From Leucaena leucocephala (taxonomy: Eukaryota > Streptophyta > Magnoliopsida > Fabales > Fabaceae), in assembly GCA_037074615.1 (NCBI GenBank), contig CM073547.1:16832501-16896500 (forward strand): DNA of 64,000 bases, in the 5' to 3' direction. Below the pieces are notes generated by a model. The model worked only from the letters and a program-made list of their open reading frames with translations. It made no database searches and was not told the DNA's origin. Positions within the stretch are counted from its first letter, which is position 1, and every line of letters begins with the position of its first letter. Below are positions 48,548 to 61,700 of the stretch, piece after piece. The position numbers and the translations under genes are program-made.

Positions 48548-50205
48548 TGTAAGGAATTGGAAGACACGTAGCGAAAATTAACTTAAAAATTTTTCCATTC
48601 CCTGCCAGGATCTACCGTATGTGTTTAAGTCAAGTGGAAAGAAGTATTACCCTCAGTATTCAGTCGTGACTTCCTCAGCTTCTGGTTGCGACGTTCACAG
48701 CTTCTCTCCATGGCTCGTGATCTCTTTTCGATCGCAAGAAGTCGATGACTCAGGTTGGCTTCCTCTACTGGTATCCACACAACAGCGTTCCAACTATAAA
48801 CGACGTGCTAGCGTTTCCTGTCCCTCTAGGGCTTACTCAAGAATTCATCCTCTCCGTCTCTAATTTGGCAGTTTCTTATCTACAAACCTTTTGCGGATTC
48901 CCGTTCAGCCTTTTCTGTGTACAAACCGTAGCTCCTAAATGTCAGATATATAGGATGCTATATGTCTTCCAACAGAGTTGGATTTTGGAATTAATCTTAT
49001 ATTAATTCTGGAATTAATACAATATCATATATTGTATAATTTGATAAGAAACTAATTAAATAAATAGTGCTTATATTAAATCTGTCCCATAGATTTAATT
49101 CACCTATTTATTTAATTTAAAATAAAGATAAGACATAATTATATTTGATTTATTCTCATAAATCAAATTTGAGATATCATATCAATTTGAATTTCAAATT
49201 CAAACGTGATAAAGATTTAATTTATCCTTATAAATTAAATCTTATAAATATCTTTTATATATAATTTATATATATACGAATATAAATATAAATAAATATA
49301 TACATCCACCTTGGATCATTCATTGAATCTGGACATGTCTTAGATTCAATGAATCTGGACATCATAGCTCGTGTTGGGCTATTTTGTGTGCGACCCTGTA
49401 AGCCCATATGAAGTTGGCAGTGGACCATTTACTATACTGACTCACAAGTCGTAAGCGGTCTCTAGCAAGGCATCACGACTACCCAAATCATATGAGGATG
49501 ATAAACAATGTAACCTTTTATACAACCATATCATGTCCCTTTTGTCACACGATATTTTAGTCATGGATAAGGCATGAAGAATGTCATCGTCCTATTCCTA
49601 ACCGTTACTTTCTCGATCCCTGAGTAATCTGACTATAGAAATGGAACTACCTTTCCATTACAGTATGTCCATACATTTGTCAGACTCACTCATCGAGGGG
49701 CCCAGTAATATCTCTCTACGAATGTGAGGGACAAATTCTATCTTGACCATTCACATTCCTCCACATGAAAAACCACTAAGCCCGAACATAGTCTTTAGAT
49801 CACTCGGTCAAAAGTGACTTTTGACTAGGTCAAAGATGAGCATTTGTCATGTAGGAATCTATGATGATCTCAGGTCAAAGGGCATAGTGACATGGTTTGT
49901 ATATGAGAGAAGCTTATGACTTAACCTATGCAGCTCTCTCATAGCGGGTCGGTCTAACACCTTGTATTCTTACATGTGCCTATAACTTTGATTTATATCT
50001 CTATACATCTTCAAAGTCATACTGGTCTTATTTTATCTCTGCTCCCACATGATGACCGACCAAGGACATTTAGGATATGATCATGAGTTATCCAAGGATG
50101 GTCATCACAGTAAATATGCAAATAATATGATAACACAATTAATAAATTCATAAATCAACAATGTTCATGAGACAATGATTGGCCCCTAGGGCACAATTTC
50201 CAACA
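48548..50205 (-). mobile_element. Solo LTR, second copy of the 29,332-31,008 element
   Basis: 1,658 bp, TG...CA ends, minus-strand start TGTTGGAAATTGTGCCCTAG. Flanks TCCCA (48,543-48,547) and TTCCA (50,206-50,210) match at four of five bases. The uninterrupted homologue at about 19,664 reads CTTCCATGAATATCC, so TTCCA was the target. The frames at 48,621-49,005 are internal to it and not genes. Confidence 0.85.
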
Positions 50206-53136
50206 TTCCATGAATATCCGACGTGAGTATGAAACCCACGAATATCCATTGAGCTTGAGTTTAAACATGGTGCACCAATAACTAATAGTTCTGCTGTTAA
50301 TAACTAGCGTTCTATATTTAGTCCTCTCCGAAAATATTTCCAATCAGGCATGGCGTCAATTTAGCATTAGATTATAACAACACTTTTCAATGCAATAATT
50401 TCACCAATAATATTTCATAATCATGAAACCCCAGCATGATTATGAAAATGAAATCTCAAAAGATTTCTTCAATTCATATGGAATAATTATTCAAATAATA
50501 AAATTCACATAAGCCTATTTCATTAAGAAAGTCAACTCAATATAACATTTACAGAAGTCTTTTTCAAAATGTTCTTTATTCATTTTCATACATAAACATA
50601 ATCATATCATAAACCAATTGAAAAGAGAAACCAATAATCTTAATCAAAGTCATTAATTCATATAATAATGCCTTTAGCAAATCATATTTAAAAATTAACA
50701 CTTTAAATGAAATATATCAAATAACAAGTTATTATTAAAAATATTATTTTTAGGGAACGTTATTCACTCACCTGCAATATTCTGATATATTCATGCTCTA
50801 TTCTTTGGAATAATATTCTCCCTTTATATTCCTAAATTATTCAGAAGTAAAATATTCTATCAGTAATTACTATTAATCTCTTTTGTACCATATACCATTT
50901 ATTTTCATTCATAAAAATAGGACCCTTGTTCACATAAACTTCTTTTTCTAGCAAACATGACACATGCATCAATAATTAATAAGCTCTAAGAATTACTCTT
51001 TCTATTGCACTTTTTCAAACTTCATTATCCATCACGAAATTAAATTTCTCCTTTATCCCAATTTCCTTTCATTTACCATTACCATAGCAAGTCACATATA
51101 TACTTATTAATACTTAAATATTCCAACAGTTTTCCTTATCCTCTTTTCCCTTTTCTCTATAACACTTGAAATATGAAACCACAACCTTTACTTTGAAAGT
51201 TTTCAAACTTTGATACCATATTTAATTTAAACAATCTTTATCCAATTTCATATTCTTCCATATAGCTCAACATCCTTAAGAAGAATGACTCCTCAATTTT
51301 TATTCTTTTTCCAATATACCTCTAAACCCAAAGAGGCATAGCCTATTTCCACTTTTACCTTATTATAACCAAAACAATTAATTAAAATATTCCTTTCCTT
51401 TTCACATACTTTAATTTCTGTTTATCCCTTCTCTTCTTACTTCTATCTCTACCATAACATTTTTTTAACAGAACAAAGCAACAAATACACAAGGTTTCAC
51501 ATTCACAACTGAGGCTCCACCACAATCTTAACATTAATTATTTATCCACCATCATTCTTTCACAGCTTCAGCAAACAGAAATTAAATCACCCATTTCACA
51601 CATCTTAAATTCATTTTATGAAACACTATCCTCCTCCGTCTTCACACATATCTCATAGCTCAACAAAAATAAAGTAACAATTACACACATACATAGCTTC
51701 ATAGCATAACACAACTCAACTCAATTTTTACCCTCATCCATCACAGACTCAAAAAATAGAGGAGAAAGAAAAATAGAGGAAAGATGTAAAGCTCACCATA
51801 CCCCTCTAGCTAGATTTCTTGGCAACCAGAAAGAAGAAAGATAGAGATATGAGGTTGCTACAGTAATGACAGAGGGAGCATGACAGTAGCGACGGTGAAC
51901 GCCATGCCATAACAGAAAAGAAGGAAGAAAAACTTTCTAGCTCCATGGCCACCAGTAAAGAACAATGGCGACATTCTGTAGCAGAAACAGAGAGGAATAT
52001 CAGAGGCTGCTACATCAACAATGGTGGAGCTCAGACAGCAGTGGAACAACATGACCAAATAGAAAAGAAACTAAGGAAAGCTTCAACCATCCAAGTTTTG
52101 AATGCAAAAGAATAACATGGCAGAACAATAACACTATACAAAATCAAAAAAAGAAGGGAAAGGATCTTCCCATAGCCAAAATTTGAATAATAGGGAAACC
52201 TATGGTGATAAGGACAGTCACCAGTGACAGCTGCACGACAATGGAGGGCGATGGGGTCATAGCGATAATGGATCTCTACAACTCGTGAAGCTTCTCTCGT
52301 CTTTCTCTCCTCTGCTGACAGAAAAATGGAAAAGAGAAAAGGAGAAGTTTCTAAGTTAAAATAGACAGAAGGGAAGTATGGTACTTTCACATAGCATGTG
52401 GAGAAAATAAAAGGGAAAATGACATATGGGTCCCATGGAAGCAATTGAATGACAAAAAAGTCTCACAAAATGCTATAATTTATTTCAAGTCCCATGGGAC
52501 CTCACATGAATTTTTTGTAGTTGTAAAAAGACTTAAATACCCTGTTGAGATATAAAAAATCATTAAAGAAGAAATTAGAGTTAGCTGGCTTTGCTGTGTG
52601 AAATAAGAGAACAGTCAGAATACCATAACTTAACTCATGATGGCTCCCACGTTGTGTTGGCAGGTGGGTTTTTACGTCATCGTGGCTGGATGTTGACACA
52701 GAAGTGCTTTATATTCATCTTCTCTGACTATCATATAAGAACATGAATGACAAACATAGTAAACCCAGGGAAATAGGTAGCTCGTCATCCTCCTATTACA
52801 TATGATATGATAGTGTGTGGATGAAGTGAGGTATAAAAAGACCCACGTAAATATGGAAATTGTGTTCATTCCATGAGTTTTTTTAATCATTTGAGGTGTG
52901 GGTTAAATGAGTTTATTTAGGGTTTAAAAGGTTATGTTTAGTTTTTAGGAATTTGTGGTGCATTTGGTTAAGTGTAGTAACAATATATGAACAATGGAAA
53001 GGTACCTGTAAAGTGTGAATGACATACATGATTTTATATGTAGGCCAATAAGAGTTGTTATTATAGTATGATATAGTTGTTAATATAAGTTCATGAGTAG
53101 TTAATGTTATATGTCTGGTGCAGGTTGTCATTATTG

Positions 53137-55537
53137 ATGGCGAGTTCATCTGTAAAGCATCTATTCTATTATGTTCATATGGGAGGATAGTTTGGAGATG
53201 ATGTAGAAGGTCATACATATGTTGAGGGTCAAGTAAGAATAATATCCATAAAAGAAGGCACAACATACGATGAGTTCAAAACATTAGTAGCATCAATGGT
53301 TGGGAAAGGAAGTGATGAAATTTTGATAAAATTCACTGTTAGATTTGATAAACACACATTTATTGACATGTTTAATGATGAAGGAATTGAGCATTTAATA
53401 ATGTTCAATGGAGAAAGTGGCCATGTGTACGTAGGAGAGAAAGCAAACAATAAATGCACAGAACTTCATATGGATGTGTAATGGAGGAGGAAGATGTGTA
53501 AGTAATATAGTGTGTTGATTGCAAAATATTTTCCTATATAATTTGCAATATATGTTGTCATATTAGTTGGAGGTAGTTGTTATTACTAACATAGTAAGTT
53601 GTCATTTTCTGTAGGTTTGCTGAATTGTTTAGAAGTGGGAATGTATGCTCTATGTCTTCACCTGCTTTGGGAAATGAGAATGAAGTGTTGCCATTAGTGT
53701 CTTGTGCTGACAAAATGATTCTAATAGGTACACCTGAAATGAATTGCACAAAGTGGAAGGATTTGATTGTTGGAGAAGGTTAAACATTTCCAAATGCAGG
53801 GGTTCTTTGGAAACATCTATACAAGTACAGCATCGCGCATAGATTTTCGTACAAATTTATCAAAAATAATAAACAAAAAATTATTGTCAAGTGTAAGGTG
53901 GATGGATGCCCATAGTACATGGGTGTATATTGTTTGGGTGAACGTCAAGATGCAGAATTGTTAAGTATAAGAAGTTTCACAAGACAGCACATGCATAATG
54001 CACAAAAAGACCTAGTTGTAACTCACCATGGAAAGGCAAGCTTAACATCATCTTTAATGATTGATGCTTTGATGAGTAATATCAATAAGAATGCAAAAGA
54101 AATTAACAAAGACTTGTACAGAGAATACGGTGTGCGATTGAACTATAGGCAAGCGTACAGGGGTAGAGAACAAGCATTAAGGGAAATACATGGTACTGTA
54201 AAGGATTCATACAAGATTATTCCTTGGATATGTGAGAGGCTTATGGAAACTAATCTAAGAACTGTTGCTAAATGGGAAGGCTCAGAGTCCAAAAGATTTG
54301 AGAGGGTATTTATTGCATATGGATGCTCAATTGAAAGTTTTTTGCAAGGGTGCAGAGCAATACTGTATATAGATGGATGTCATCTTAGCGGTCCATATAG
54401 GGAAACAATGCTTACAAGTAATGCATATGACACAGATAATGAATTATTTCTATTGGCATATGCTATTGTTAGTGGCGAGACGCATGATGAGTGGACTTGG
54501 TTTCTCCAAAATGTTAAAGAGATCATAGGATCCTTAGTGATCACAGTTATGTCTGACCGAAACAATGCAATCATCACTACTGTTCAGACTATTATTTTCT
54601 ATACTAGACATGCTTATTGCTACCGCCAGGTGAAAGAAAACTACAGTGATGCTTTCCTCAAAATAGTATGAGGTAGGGGACGAGCATCAGGGGTCTAAAA
54701 GGAGGACGCACTTAACCTGCTTGATGGAATTGCATATGCAAGGCTTGAGGGAGATTTTAATGTCACAATGGGAAAGCTACAAGTATTTTGTCCACATCTG
54801 GCGCAATGGGACCAGATCCAAGGGGACGTGCAAAAATGGGCTATGAGCAAGTTCCTATTCAAACTATGAGACAATATCACCACTAATCTCACAAAGTCAT
54901 TCAATGTATGGATTTTACAAGAGTGGAGGCACAATGTGTCTGTTCTAATGCTTGAGCATCAAGAGAAGTTGGCCTAAAAGTTGTTGAGAAGTAAATTGTC
55001 AATGGCCAATTGGAAAAATGGTGTTGGGTCAAAAATTGAGGGAAAATTGATGCAACAAGTTAGGTTGGCCATAAATATGCATGCCCAATATTGGGGAAAC
55101 AACGTTGTGCAGGTTGAGACTTGGGGCCCCTATGGAGTCATTAAACTTACTATTGATCTGCAAACACGTAAATGCACATGTTTAGGTTGGCAAATGAGTG
55201 GACTACCTTGTGTCCATGCATGTGCTGGAATAAAGATAATGTAAAGAAGTGTGTACACATCTGTGGATGATTGCTACAAGTTATCTGCCAGGAAAAAATA
55301 TATGCTAGTGTCATGAGGCCTATTGCTACACATGATTGTCCATGTCCTAACGACCCAACAGTGTCTGAACTAATAAAAGAAAGATTCCTTGACCCTCCAA
55401 TTACTAGAAAGCCTTTGGGAAGGCCAAAGAGAAAAAGGATTGAGTCTCAATTTTAGAATAGAAAGACTTATCATTGTGGAAGATGCCATGAGGTTGGACA
55501 CATAGTGAAGACATGCAAGAATCCAAACCCAAGCTAA
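53137..55537 (+). pseudogene. MuDR-type transposase, degenerate
   Basis: The first block, from ATG 53,137, resembles the N-terminus of MURA-like proteins (FYYVHMGG-stop; YDEFKTLVASM). After an intron (donor about 53,497, acceptor about 53,613) the gene continues in one frame: GCM/WRKY-like DNA-binding part (KYSIAHRFSYKF, VKCKVDGCP), then the DDE domain (AILYIDGCHLSGPY, about 54,360; YAIVSGETHDEWTWFLQNV; VMSDRNNAI; CYRQVKENY), then a SWIM zinc finger (CTCLGWQMSGLPCVHA, 55,172-55,220) and a CCHC knuckle (CGRCHEVGHIVKTC, 55,478-55,520). In-frame stops lie near 53,185, 53,781, 53,912, 54,669, 54,700, 54,867 and 54,976 plus one before the knuckle. It would have mobilised the element; it is inactive. 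Confidence 0.93.
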
Positions 55538-55789
55538 AGATTGGCTCTTGGTTGGTCTATTTTATTTGTAAATATGTAGAACACTGATTTTTGATTTACA
55601 CATATCTGTACAAAATGCTAAAAGTCCTTTCTTGTAACCTTGATCAATCTCCACCTTGTTGGAAGCTAGGGTGGCTCTTGATGAAGGTGTCTATATTTGC
55701 TGCTAACAGGGGATGTTATCACAAACTGCATGTATATTAATCAAAGTGCATAATATGTTTTATGATATTTACTGTCATTTGTTTGTTAC

Positions 55790-56762
55790 ACGGCTGGGGT
55801 TGTTATTTGAAACTACTAGGGTTGTTAGTTGTAGGCGCTGGGGTTGTTAGTGCAGCAGATGGGGTTGTTAGTGAAGCAATGTGATTGTTAGTTACAGTAG
55901 ATAGGGTTATTAGTTACAGCAGATGGGGTTCTTAGTTGTACCAGATAGGGTTGTTAGTATAGCATATGGGGTTTATAGTTATAGCTGATGGTGTTGTTAT
56001 TACAGGTGCTAGGGTTGTTAAGTCAGGCAGTGTGGTTGTTATTGCAGGTGTTGGGGTTGTTAGTGCAGCAGGTGGGTTTCTTAGTTGCACGGCCTGGGGT
56101 GGTTAGTTACAGCTGCTAGGGTTGTTATTGCAGGTACTAGGGTTATTAGTGCAGCAGGTGGGTTTCTTAGTTGCACGGCCTGGGGTGGTTAGTTGCAGCT
56201 GTTGGGGTTGTTATTGCAGGTGGTGAGGTTGTTAGTTACAAGCGTTGGGATTGTTATTACAGGTGCCGGGGTTGTTAGTGCAGCAGGTGGGTTTCTTAGT
56301 TGCATGGCCTGGGGTGGTTAGTTACAGGCGTTGGGGTTGTTATTACAGGTGCTGGGGTTGTTAGTGCAGCAGGTAGGTTTCTTAGTTGCAAGGCCTAGGG
56401 TGGTTGGTTGCAGCTGCTAGGGTTGTTATTGCAGGTGCTAGGGTTGTTAGTGCAGCAAGTGGTTTTCTTAGTTGCAAGGCTTGGGGCTGTTAATTGTAGC
56501 TACTGGGATTGTTAGTGTAGCAGGTGGGTTTCTTAGTTACACGGCCCTGTTAGTTGCAGCTGCTGGGGTTGTTATTGCAGGTGCTAGGGTTGTTAGTGCA
56601 GCAGGTGGGTTTCTTAGTTGCAAGGCTTGGGGCTGTTAGTTGTTGCTGCTGGGGTTGTTAGTGCAGCAGGTGGGTTTCTTAGTTACACGGCCCTGTTAGT
56701 TGCAGCTGCTGGGGTTGTTATTGCAGGTACTGGGGTTGTGATTGCAGGCACTGGGGTTGTTA
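55790..56762. repeat. Minisatellite with a 21-bp unit, about 46 copies
   Basis: The unit is close to GGGGTTGTTAGTGCAGCAG plus AT. Variants (TTATTGCAGGTGCT, TCTTAGTTGCACGGCC) form longer blocks of about 100-130 bp that themselves repeat. On the minus strand one frame reads NNPSTCN repeatedly near the right end (56,696-56,760), but other frames and most of the array contain stops. It lies between the two convergent MULE genes. Confidence 0.93.
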
Positions 56763-57199
56763 ATTAATGGCCTCTTGTATACTTTTGTTATAATCTCTTT
56801 TATCTGTTTTCCTTCTCTCTTTAGTAATTGTAACATCAATTGGATGTGATTTTTCCACAACATCCATTTGTAAACCATCATCCATTTGTCTATAAATTCC
56901 ACTCTGGAAATAACATGTCACTGGCCAAAATACTTATCTGGAAAAACGAGTGCCAAAGCAAAGATTGTTTTATAGTGGATTGGTTATAAGTCAAATCCAC
57001 CAGGTTACAAGGAATCAAAATTACCCATGTAGCAAAACCTTCATTAACACAGTTAATTAACATAGTAAAATCCACCATTCCATAGTTACCAGATTGCCAA
57101 ACCACTGATGAGCTAATTAACATCTTGACATTAATTGAAACTATTGAAATACACGTATTCGTTATAAAATTTACAATGACAAAGACACCTAATTAGTCA

Positions 57200-60030
57200 C
57201 TATTTTCTCTTATGCCTTGGGTCTTTGTCTGATAATATGGATAACACGCATTCCTGTTGTGAATTGTTGGGGTGATTGATCAGCCAACACAAACAATCAA
57301 CTCTCAAATGGTGAAGGTTTTCAATGAAGTATTTTGGCATTGTATAACCTTTATCATCTATGGTGTTGCTATCCCAAGTCTTCAGCCATGACAACACAAT
57401 AATCCCGCATGAATACCTACACATTGTACAGTAGTTGAAGACTATAAATTCACTCCATCACAAGGAAAAGGAAAGCAAAAAATGAAGTAGATGTGTTAGC
57501 ATGCTCACGTACGTGTCCGTTAGGAGATGCAATTTTGGCCAATTCACTTCAAACTAATCGTCCTGTCCAAAAACTTGTGGCTTCAATGTACGAAGTACTT
57601 TCAGGAAGTACCACTTCTTCACATGCACAATACAGACACAAGATAAATTAAATTAAAAATCTACTACTAATATGTAACTGAGTAGGGACCTGTAGATTAA
57701 CAAATACATACACAGGAATTTGCCATCCATTGCTTCTCTTTGAATATATGTTGCCCGGTGGTCCTCTTCTTCTTGTGCTTACCTTTTATGTCCTCCTCAT
57801 ATGCTTTTTCATATTGCTACCTTTGTAAGCGCATAAACGTTAAAGTATCAACCAACGAGTCAAGCACACATAATTGCATCGTATTGACGTAAAAAACATA
57901 GCAGAACCAGTGGTCCATTACGCAAGCAAGTCCAAAAATGAAGTCACAATCACCAATATTATAGCCAACATGTTGTGGCAATATTTCTGATTCATTGCCT
58001 TCAATTGAACATCGCAGGGGATTCACCAACATTTTCTGCATTAAATGTACAGAAAAGATGTGTCTTCTTACTGAAAGGGTTTTGTCTTTCTCATCCTGCA
58101 CCAATGTCTTTGCCACTATCGTCATTACCTGTGAATATAAACATTAAATCAGCAAACCACCATTACAGTGCACAATGATCACAGTTGATAAGGACAATTG
58201 TCTCACAGTGGTGCTCATCCATGCTCTACTACGGAGGCAACCTAGCTCACCACGAGTGACATGAAACCCATTCATCTCCACATAAATCCTATAGCAATCG
58301 AAACTAAAATCAGGCACTCACTTTTGACTGGGGAAATAAGATTTTCAGCATGCAACGACAATTAAATACTTACTCTTGCTCCTCAATACCAAGACATTGA
58401 CTTGTGCACATGTTGAACAATGCTTCCTTGTCATCAATGTTCTTCCTCTTCTTGGCAACCCTCGCCTTTGTCTCTATAAAGTAGGGAGACTTAACAGCTA
58501 GTTTCTTTTCCCTCTTTGATCTTCTTACATGTGTTTTCCCCTCCTGTTCATTTCCTTCATCACCACCTTCCTCACCACGTTCGTCTCTACCTCTATCTGC
58601 ACCTTCATCACTACTTCTATTGCCCTCCTATTCACCTTTACCCCTATCTTTCTCATCACATTGGATTCCTTCATTTGCTCCTTCTTCTTGATAATAATTT
58701 GCTGCTTCATTGACATCTCCACCTTTAGCTTCCCCTAAGAGCCTATACTAAAGAGCCAACAGTTCTTTCCCTACCATATTCATGATTCTATCGTAACTTG
58801 CCTTTATTAGCTGAAAAGACAAACAATTTAGCACATTACCTAAATTGTACTAAACCAACAAATGAAACCAATTAGCGTCGTACGTACCGGGTGAGTAAGA
58901 TCAACATCTGGATTAAACGTTGACGCTTACGGCCGGTCCTTGCTTGTGCTACCATATAGAACACCTTGCTTGCTTTCCTTCTCAAGCCGTGTTCTTGCCT
59001 GGACCTGCTCATCATTCCAATAACTAATGGCATCCCTGACCTCAGAGGCTTTCTGTTGGCCTAGTGGAAACATTTGCAGACAATAAATCTACATTTCACA
59101 TGATGGACAAGTTAAGAACATATTTTAATACACACTAACAATTAATTGTTCTTACACACACACAAAATGTTACCTTTAAGACACTTACCATGAGGAAGTA
59201 TAAGCATCCTCATATGTTCTTTCTCCCACCGGCATCCCTTTTCCTCAACTCTTCCACATAATCTTTTACAGAGGCTGCTAATTTATTAAGAATAAAGGTG
59301 CACTAATCAAACTCACTGTACGCATCCTTCGTTAAGGCCATTACCTTCAATACCTTGTCACTTACCTATATGCATGCACTAGGATCTAAGAGGATCCCTA
59401 CGCTGTACATCACAAAGAGAAACTCTAAATCAGCATGCTCCTTCTCATCAACCAACCAGCAAGCTATTGTTATGTATGGCACCTTCCCATAACCATCTTC
59501 ATCTCCTTGAACCTTTCCTCATCACACGTTGTTGGCATTATTTCATACCCATCAACTGGCAATCCCATTATTTCATTCACATTTGTTGCATCCATTTCAC
59601 ACTTCTTCCCTCTAATTGAAATTGTCTTCGTCGAGGGGTCAAAAGCACGCATAAACACCCCACATAAGTCTCGCTGAATGTGTGAGTAGCTTATACGGAC
59701 TAATTTATTTACTTTCAACCTCTCCATTGTTTTAGGCCTCCACTTCAACACCTTGCAGACATCTATGAATTGTTTCGGGGCACATCGTGTGTAGAAGGGC
59801 ATGATATATTTCTTCCCTTTCGCCGGACCTATTAATTCCTTTGTCCTACTTTTGTATTCTAATCTCTCATGCTCTTCTAATTTATTCCAACTTTCCCTCA
59901 ATGATATACCGGCAGCTTGTAGTGACATCTTCTTTCGTGGGTTGGTATTTGTTTGCTCTTCAACAAATAGTGCATAACCAGAGAAGTTGTAACTTCTTTG
60001 TCCGCCTTTACTTTTTCCAATATTGGACAT
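57200..60030 (-). pseudogene. Ulp1/C48-protease-like MULE gene with HMG-box-like N-terminus
   Basis: The first exon starts at ATG 60,030. Its first 70 residues (NFSGYALFVEEQTN...SLRESWNKLEEHERLEYK) have the spacing of an HMG box. Next comes the region usual in plant transposon Ulp1 proteins (FIDVCKVLKW, CGVFMRAFDPSTKTISIRGK, NVNEIMGLPVDGYEI). A frameshift near 59,490 leads into VPYITIAC-WLVDEKEHADLEF, with further stops, to a donor at about 59,191. Later blocks: 58,900-59,086; an acidic/basic linker (58,440-58,740); the protease part (57,817-58,125, DHWFCYVFYV and VLDSLVD; 57,200-57,430, YSCGIIVLSWLKTW). His, Asp and Cys of the C48 triad can be placed. Ulp1 proteases cut SUMO from proteins; what these MULE copies do is unknown. 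Confidence 0.85.
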
Positions 60031-61549
60031 CTTTTATCCTGCAATAACAACCACTTTCATCAATACAATGAATTATTACTCAATATTTCAATCCAAATAA
60101 TTAGGACAGCAGTGCCACAAATGCATAAGCACCAAATGAAAATCAAAGCCTCTCCCCAATTCACTTGCATACACACAACAACAACTCCTAATCCACCAGG
60201 ACAATTTTACAAACACGTCAATAAATACTAGCACAAACATAGCTTCTCACACAATTTAACAGAATTTAACAGAATTCTCACACAATTTCATAAATATATA
60301 AATGTACGCAACTCAACTATCCAAGCAAGTCATATACACCATTCATTCTCCACCCAAAGCACCAAACCTGACAAATTCCTTCTCTAAATTCACCCACGGC
60401 CGCAGTATAATCACATAGGTTTTTCTATCTCAAGGCAACAACAACGTATGCATACATACATAGCACACAAAATGAGTACCCATACACAGAGATTTTATGC
60501 TCAGCTCAAGCCAAAATAGCATTCTGAACATAATTCCTATTGATCATGTTTCATTCTAAACAGAAGCACCAAATTTTTCATTTTGAATTATTACTATTCG
60601 TAAAATGGCATTGTCAACAGATTTTTCATTCTCATATTTAAGCTTCTATGTCAAAAGTCTCTATGAGCCTCCAATTAAATATCTAGCTACTTCAACAACA
60701 CTTACTTGACCCAGCTTTCTATCACGCTGACTTTATATATCCACAATCTTACTTGGGACTTCCTGATCCACACTAACACTCTTACTTCTATTCCTATATC
60801 ATAACCCCATGTTGATTTGCTTTGTCTTCCTTACCAGATCAGAATTAAACTACAAAAAAGAGACTAGCTAAGGCCTAACAGCAAATGTACGTAAAGCGAC
60901 ACTCAAAAATAAGCAAGGGAAAACACCATTGTATTCAAAAGGCCAATGCTTCCCTTATGTATGTTAAAAAAAAAGATAGTAGTCACATTTAAAGTAATAA
61001 CGATATTACCCAGACTAGGGGCTTTCGCAGGAAGAGGAAAGGTGATGATGATTTGGACGATGAAGTAGGATGGGCGGTTGGCGATCACAGCGACAAGAAC
61101 CCCAGCACGACCAGCTGACTGAAGGAGTATAACTAATGAGTATTGGAGGAGGAAATATGGCACGACGACCGGGTGCCAATGACGACAATCACCATAGAAA
61201 GGGCAGGCAAAACAGAGGACGAAAGGCGATGACAACTTCGACGATGAACCAAGTACTGACGGTAGGAGGTGCAAGTCGGAGCTAAGGAGCACAATGCATA
61301 AACCACACAGGCCGACCTGAGAAGAGGGGCAAAGTGATGTTCACTAGGGAAAAAATTTCTCAATTGTGCAAACTGATAGGCGAGAGGGGCATTTAGCATT
61401 TGGTTTCTCAACAGGGCATCTAAGTCTTTTTACAACTATAAAAAATTCATGTGAGGTCCCATGGAACTTGAAATGAATTATAGCATTTGGTGGGACTTTT
61501 TTGTCATTCATTTGCTTCCATATGTCATTTTCCCAAAATAAAACCCCAC

Positions 61550-61700
61550 TTTGGCCTAAGCTGAATTTGAACCGAAGACCTAACACTCAGTTGCATTGCC
61601 TCCAACCACTCAACCATCAACCTCATTTCTGACAATACTACGAGAAATAATATATATCTTATTAAAATTATATTATTTATCTATGTATTTTCTATGGTCA
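61550..61700 (-). mobile_element. Start of the long solo LTR with tRNA-like promoter boxes
   Basis: On the minus strand TGGTTGAGTGG fits the pol III A-box consensus (TRGYNNARNGG), and GGTTCAAATTC about 35-40 bp later differs from the B box at two positions. The homologous LTR start at 22,844 has TGGCTAAGTGG and AGTTCTAATCC at the same places. Confidence 0.55.

Larger units (their letters stand above)
52413..61534. mobile_element. Mutator-like element (MULE), 9.1 kb, with transposase and Ulp1-like gene
   Basis: Long terminal inverted repeats at 52,413-52,550 and 61,406-61,534 begin GGGAAAATGACATATGG and are nearly identical apart from a 9-base GTCCCATGG difference. A perfect 9-bp target duplication AAAATAAAA lies at 52,404-52,412 and 61,535-61,543, the size expected for MULEs. 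It carries a MuDR-type transposase (plus, 53,137-55,537) and a convergent Ulp1-like protease gene (minus, 57,200-60,030) with a minisatellite between them. Both genes contain stops. 52,551-53,136 and 60,031-61,405 are leader regions without recognised genes. Confidence 0.95.
47808..61700 (-). mobile_element. Solo Gypsy-type LTR (about 3.1 kb net) with two nested insertions
   Basis: It starts TGACATATGTCACATTCTG and ends TTTTCTATGGTCA, flanked by TTAAAA on both sides (47,802-47,807 and 61,701-61,706). Flanking sequence joins collinearly to 9,360-9,400 when the insert is removed. After subtracting the 1.66-kb LTR at 48,548-50,205 and the 9.1-kb MULE at 52,413-61,534, about 3.1 kb of one repeat remains. 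It resembles 19,510-21,000 and 22,844-23,350. No coding region remains, hence solo LTR. The orientation is inferred from 22,844. The 50,210-52,412 part has no gene; frames at 51,858-52,444 are not supported. Confidence 0.72.

Noticed and set aside
48621..49005. Two overlapping plus-strand frames
   Set aside because: Inside a solo LTR; the homologous LTR at 29,332-31,008 keeps them only in part and with frame changes.
58516..58738. Three overlapping frames on both strands
   Set aside because: They are shadows of the acidic/basic linker of the Ulp1-like gene, which is read in another minus-strand frame.
60903..61411. Minus-strand frames of 129 and 92 codons near the MULE right end
   Set aside because: They lie upstream of the Ulp1-like start and reach into the TIR; no domain recognised.
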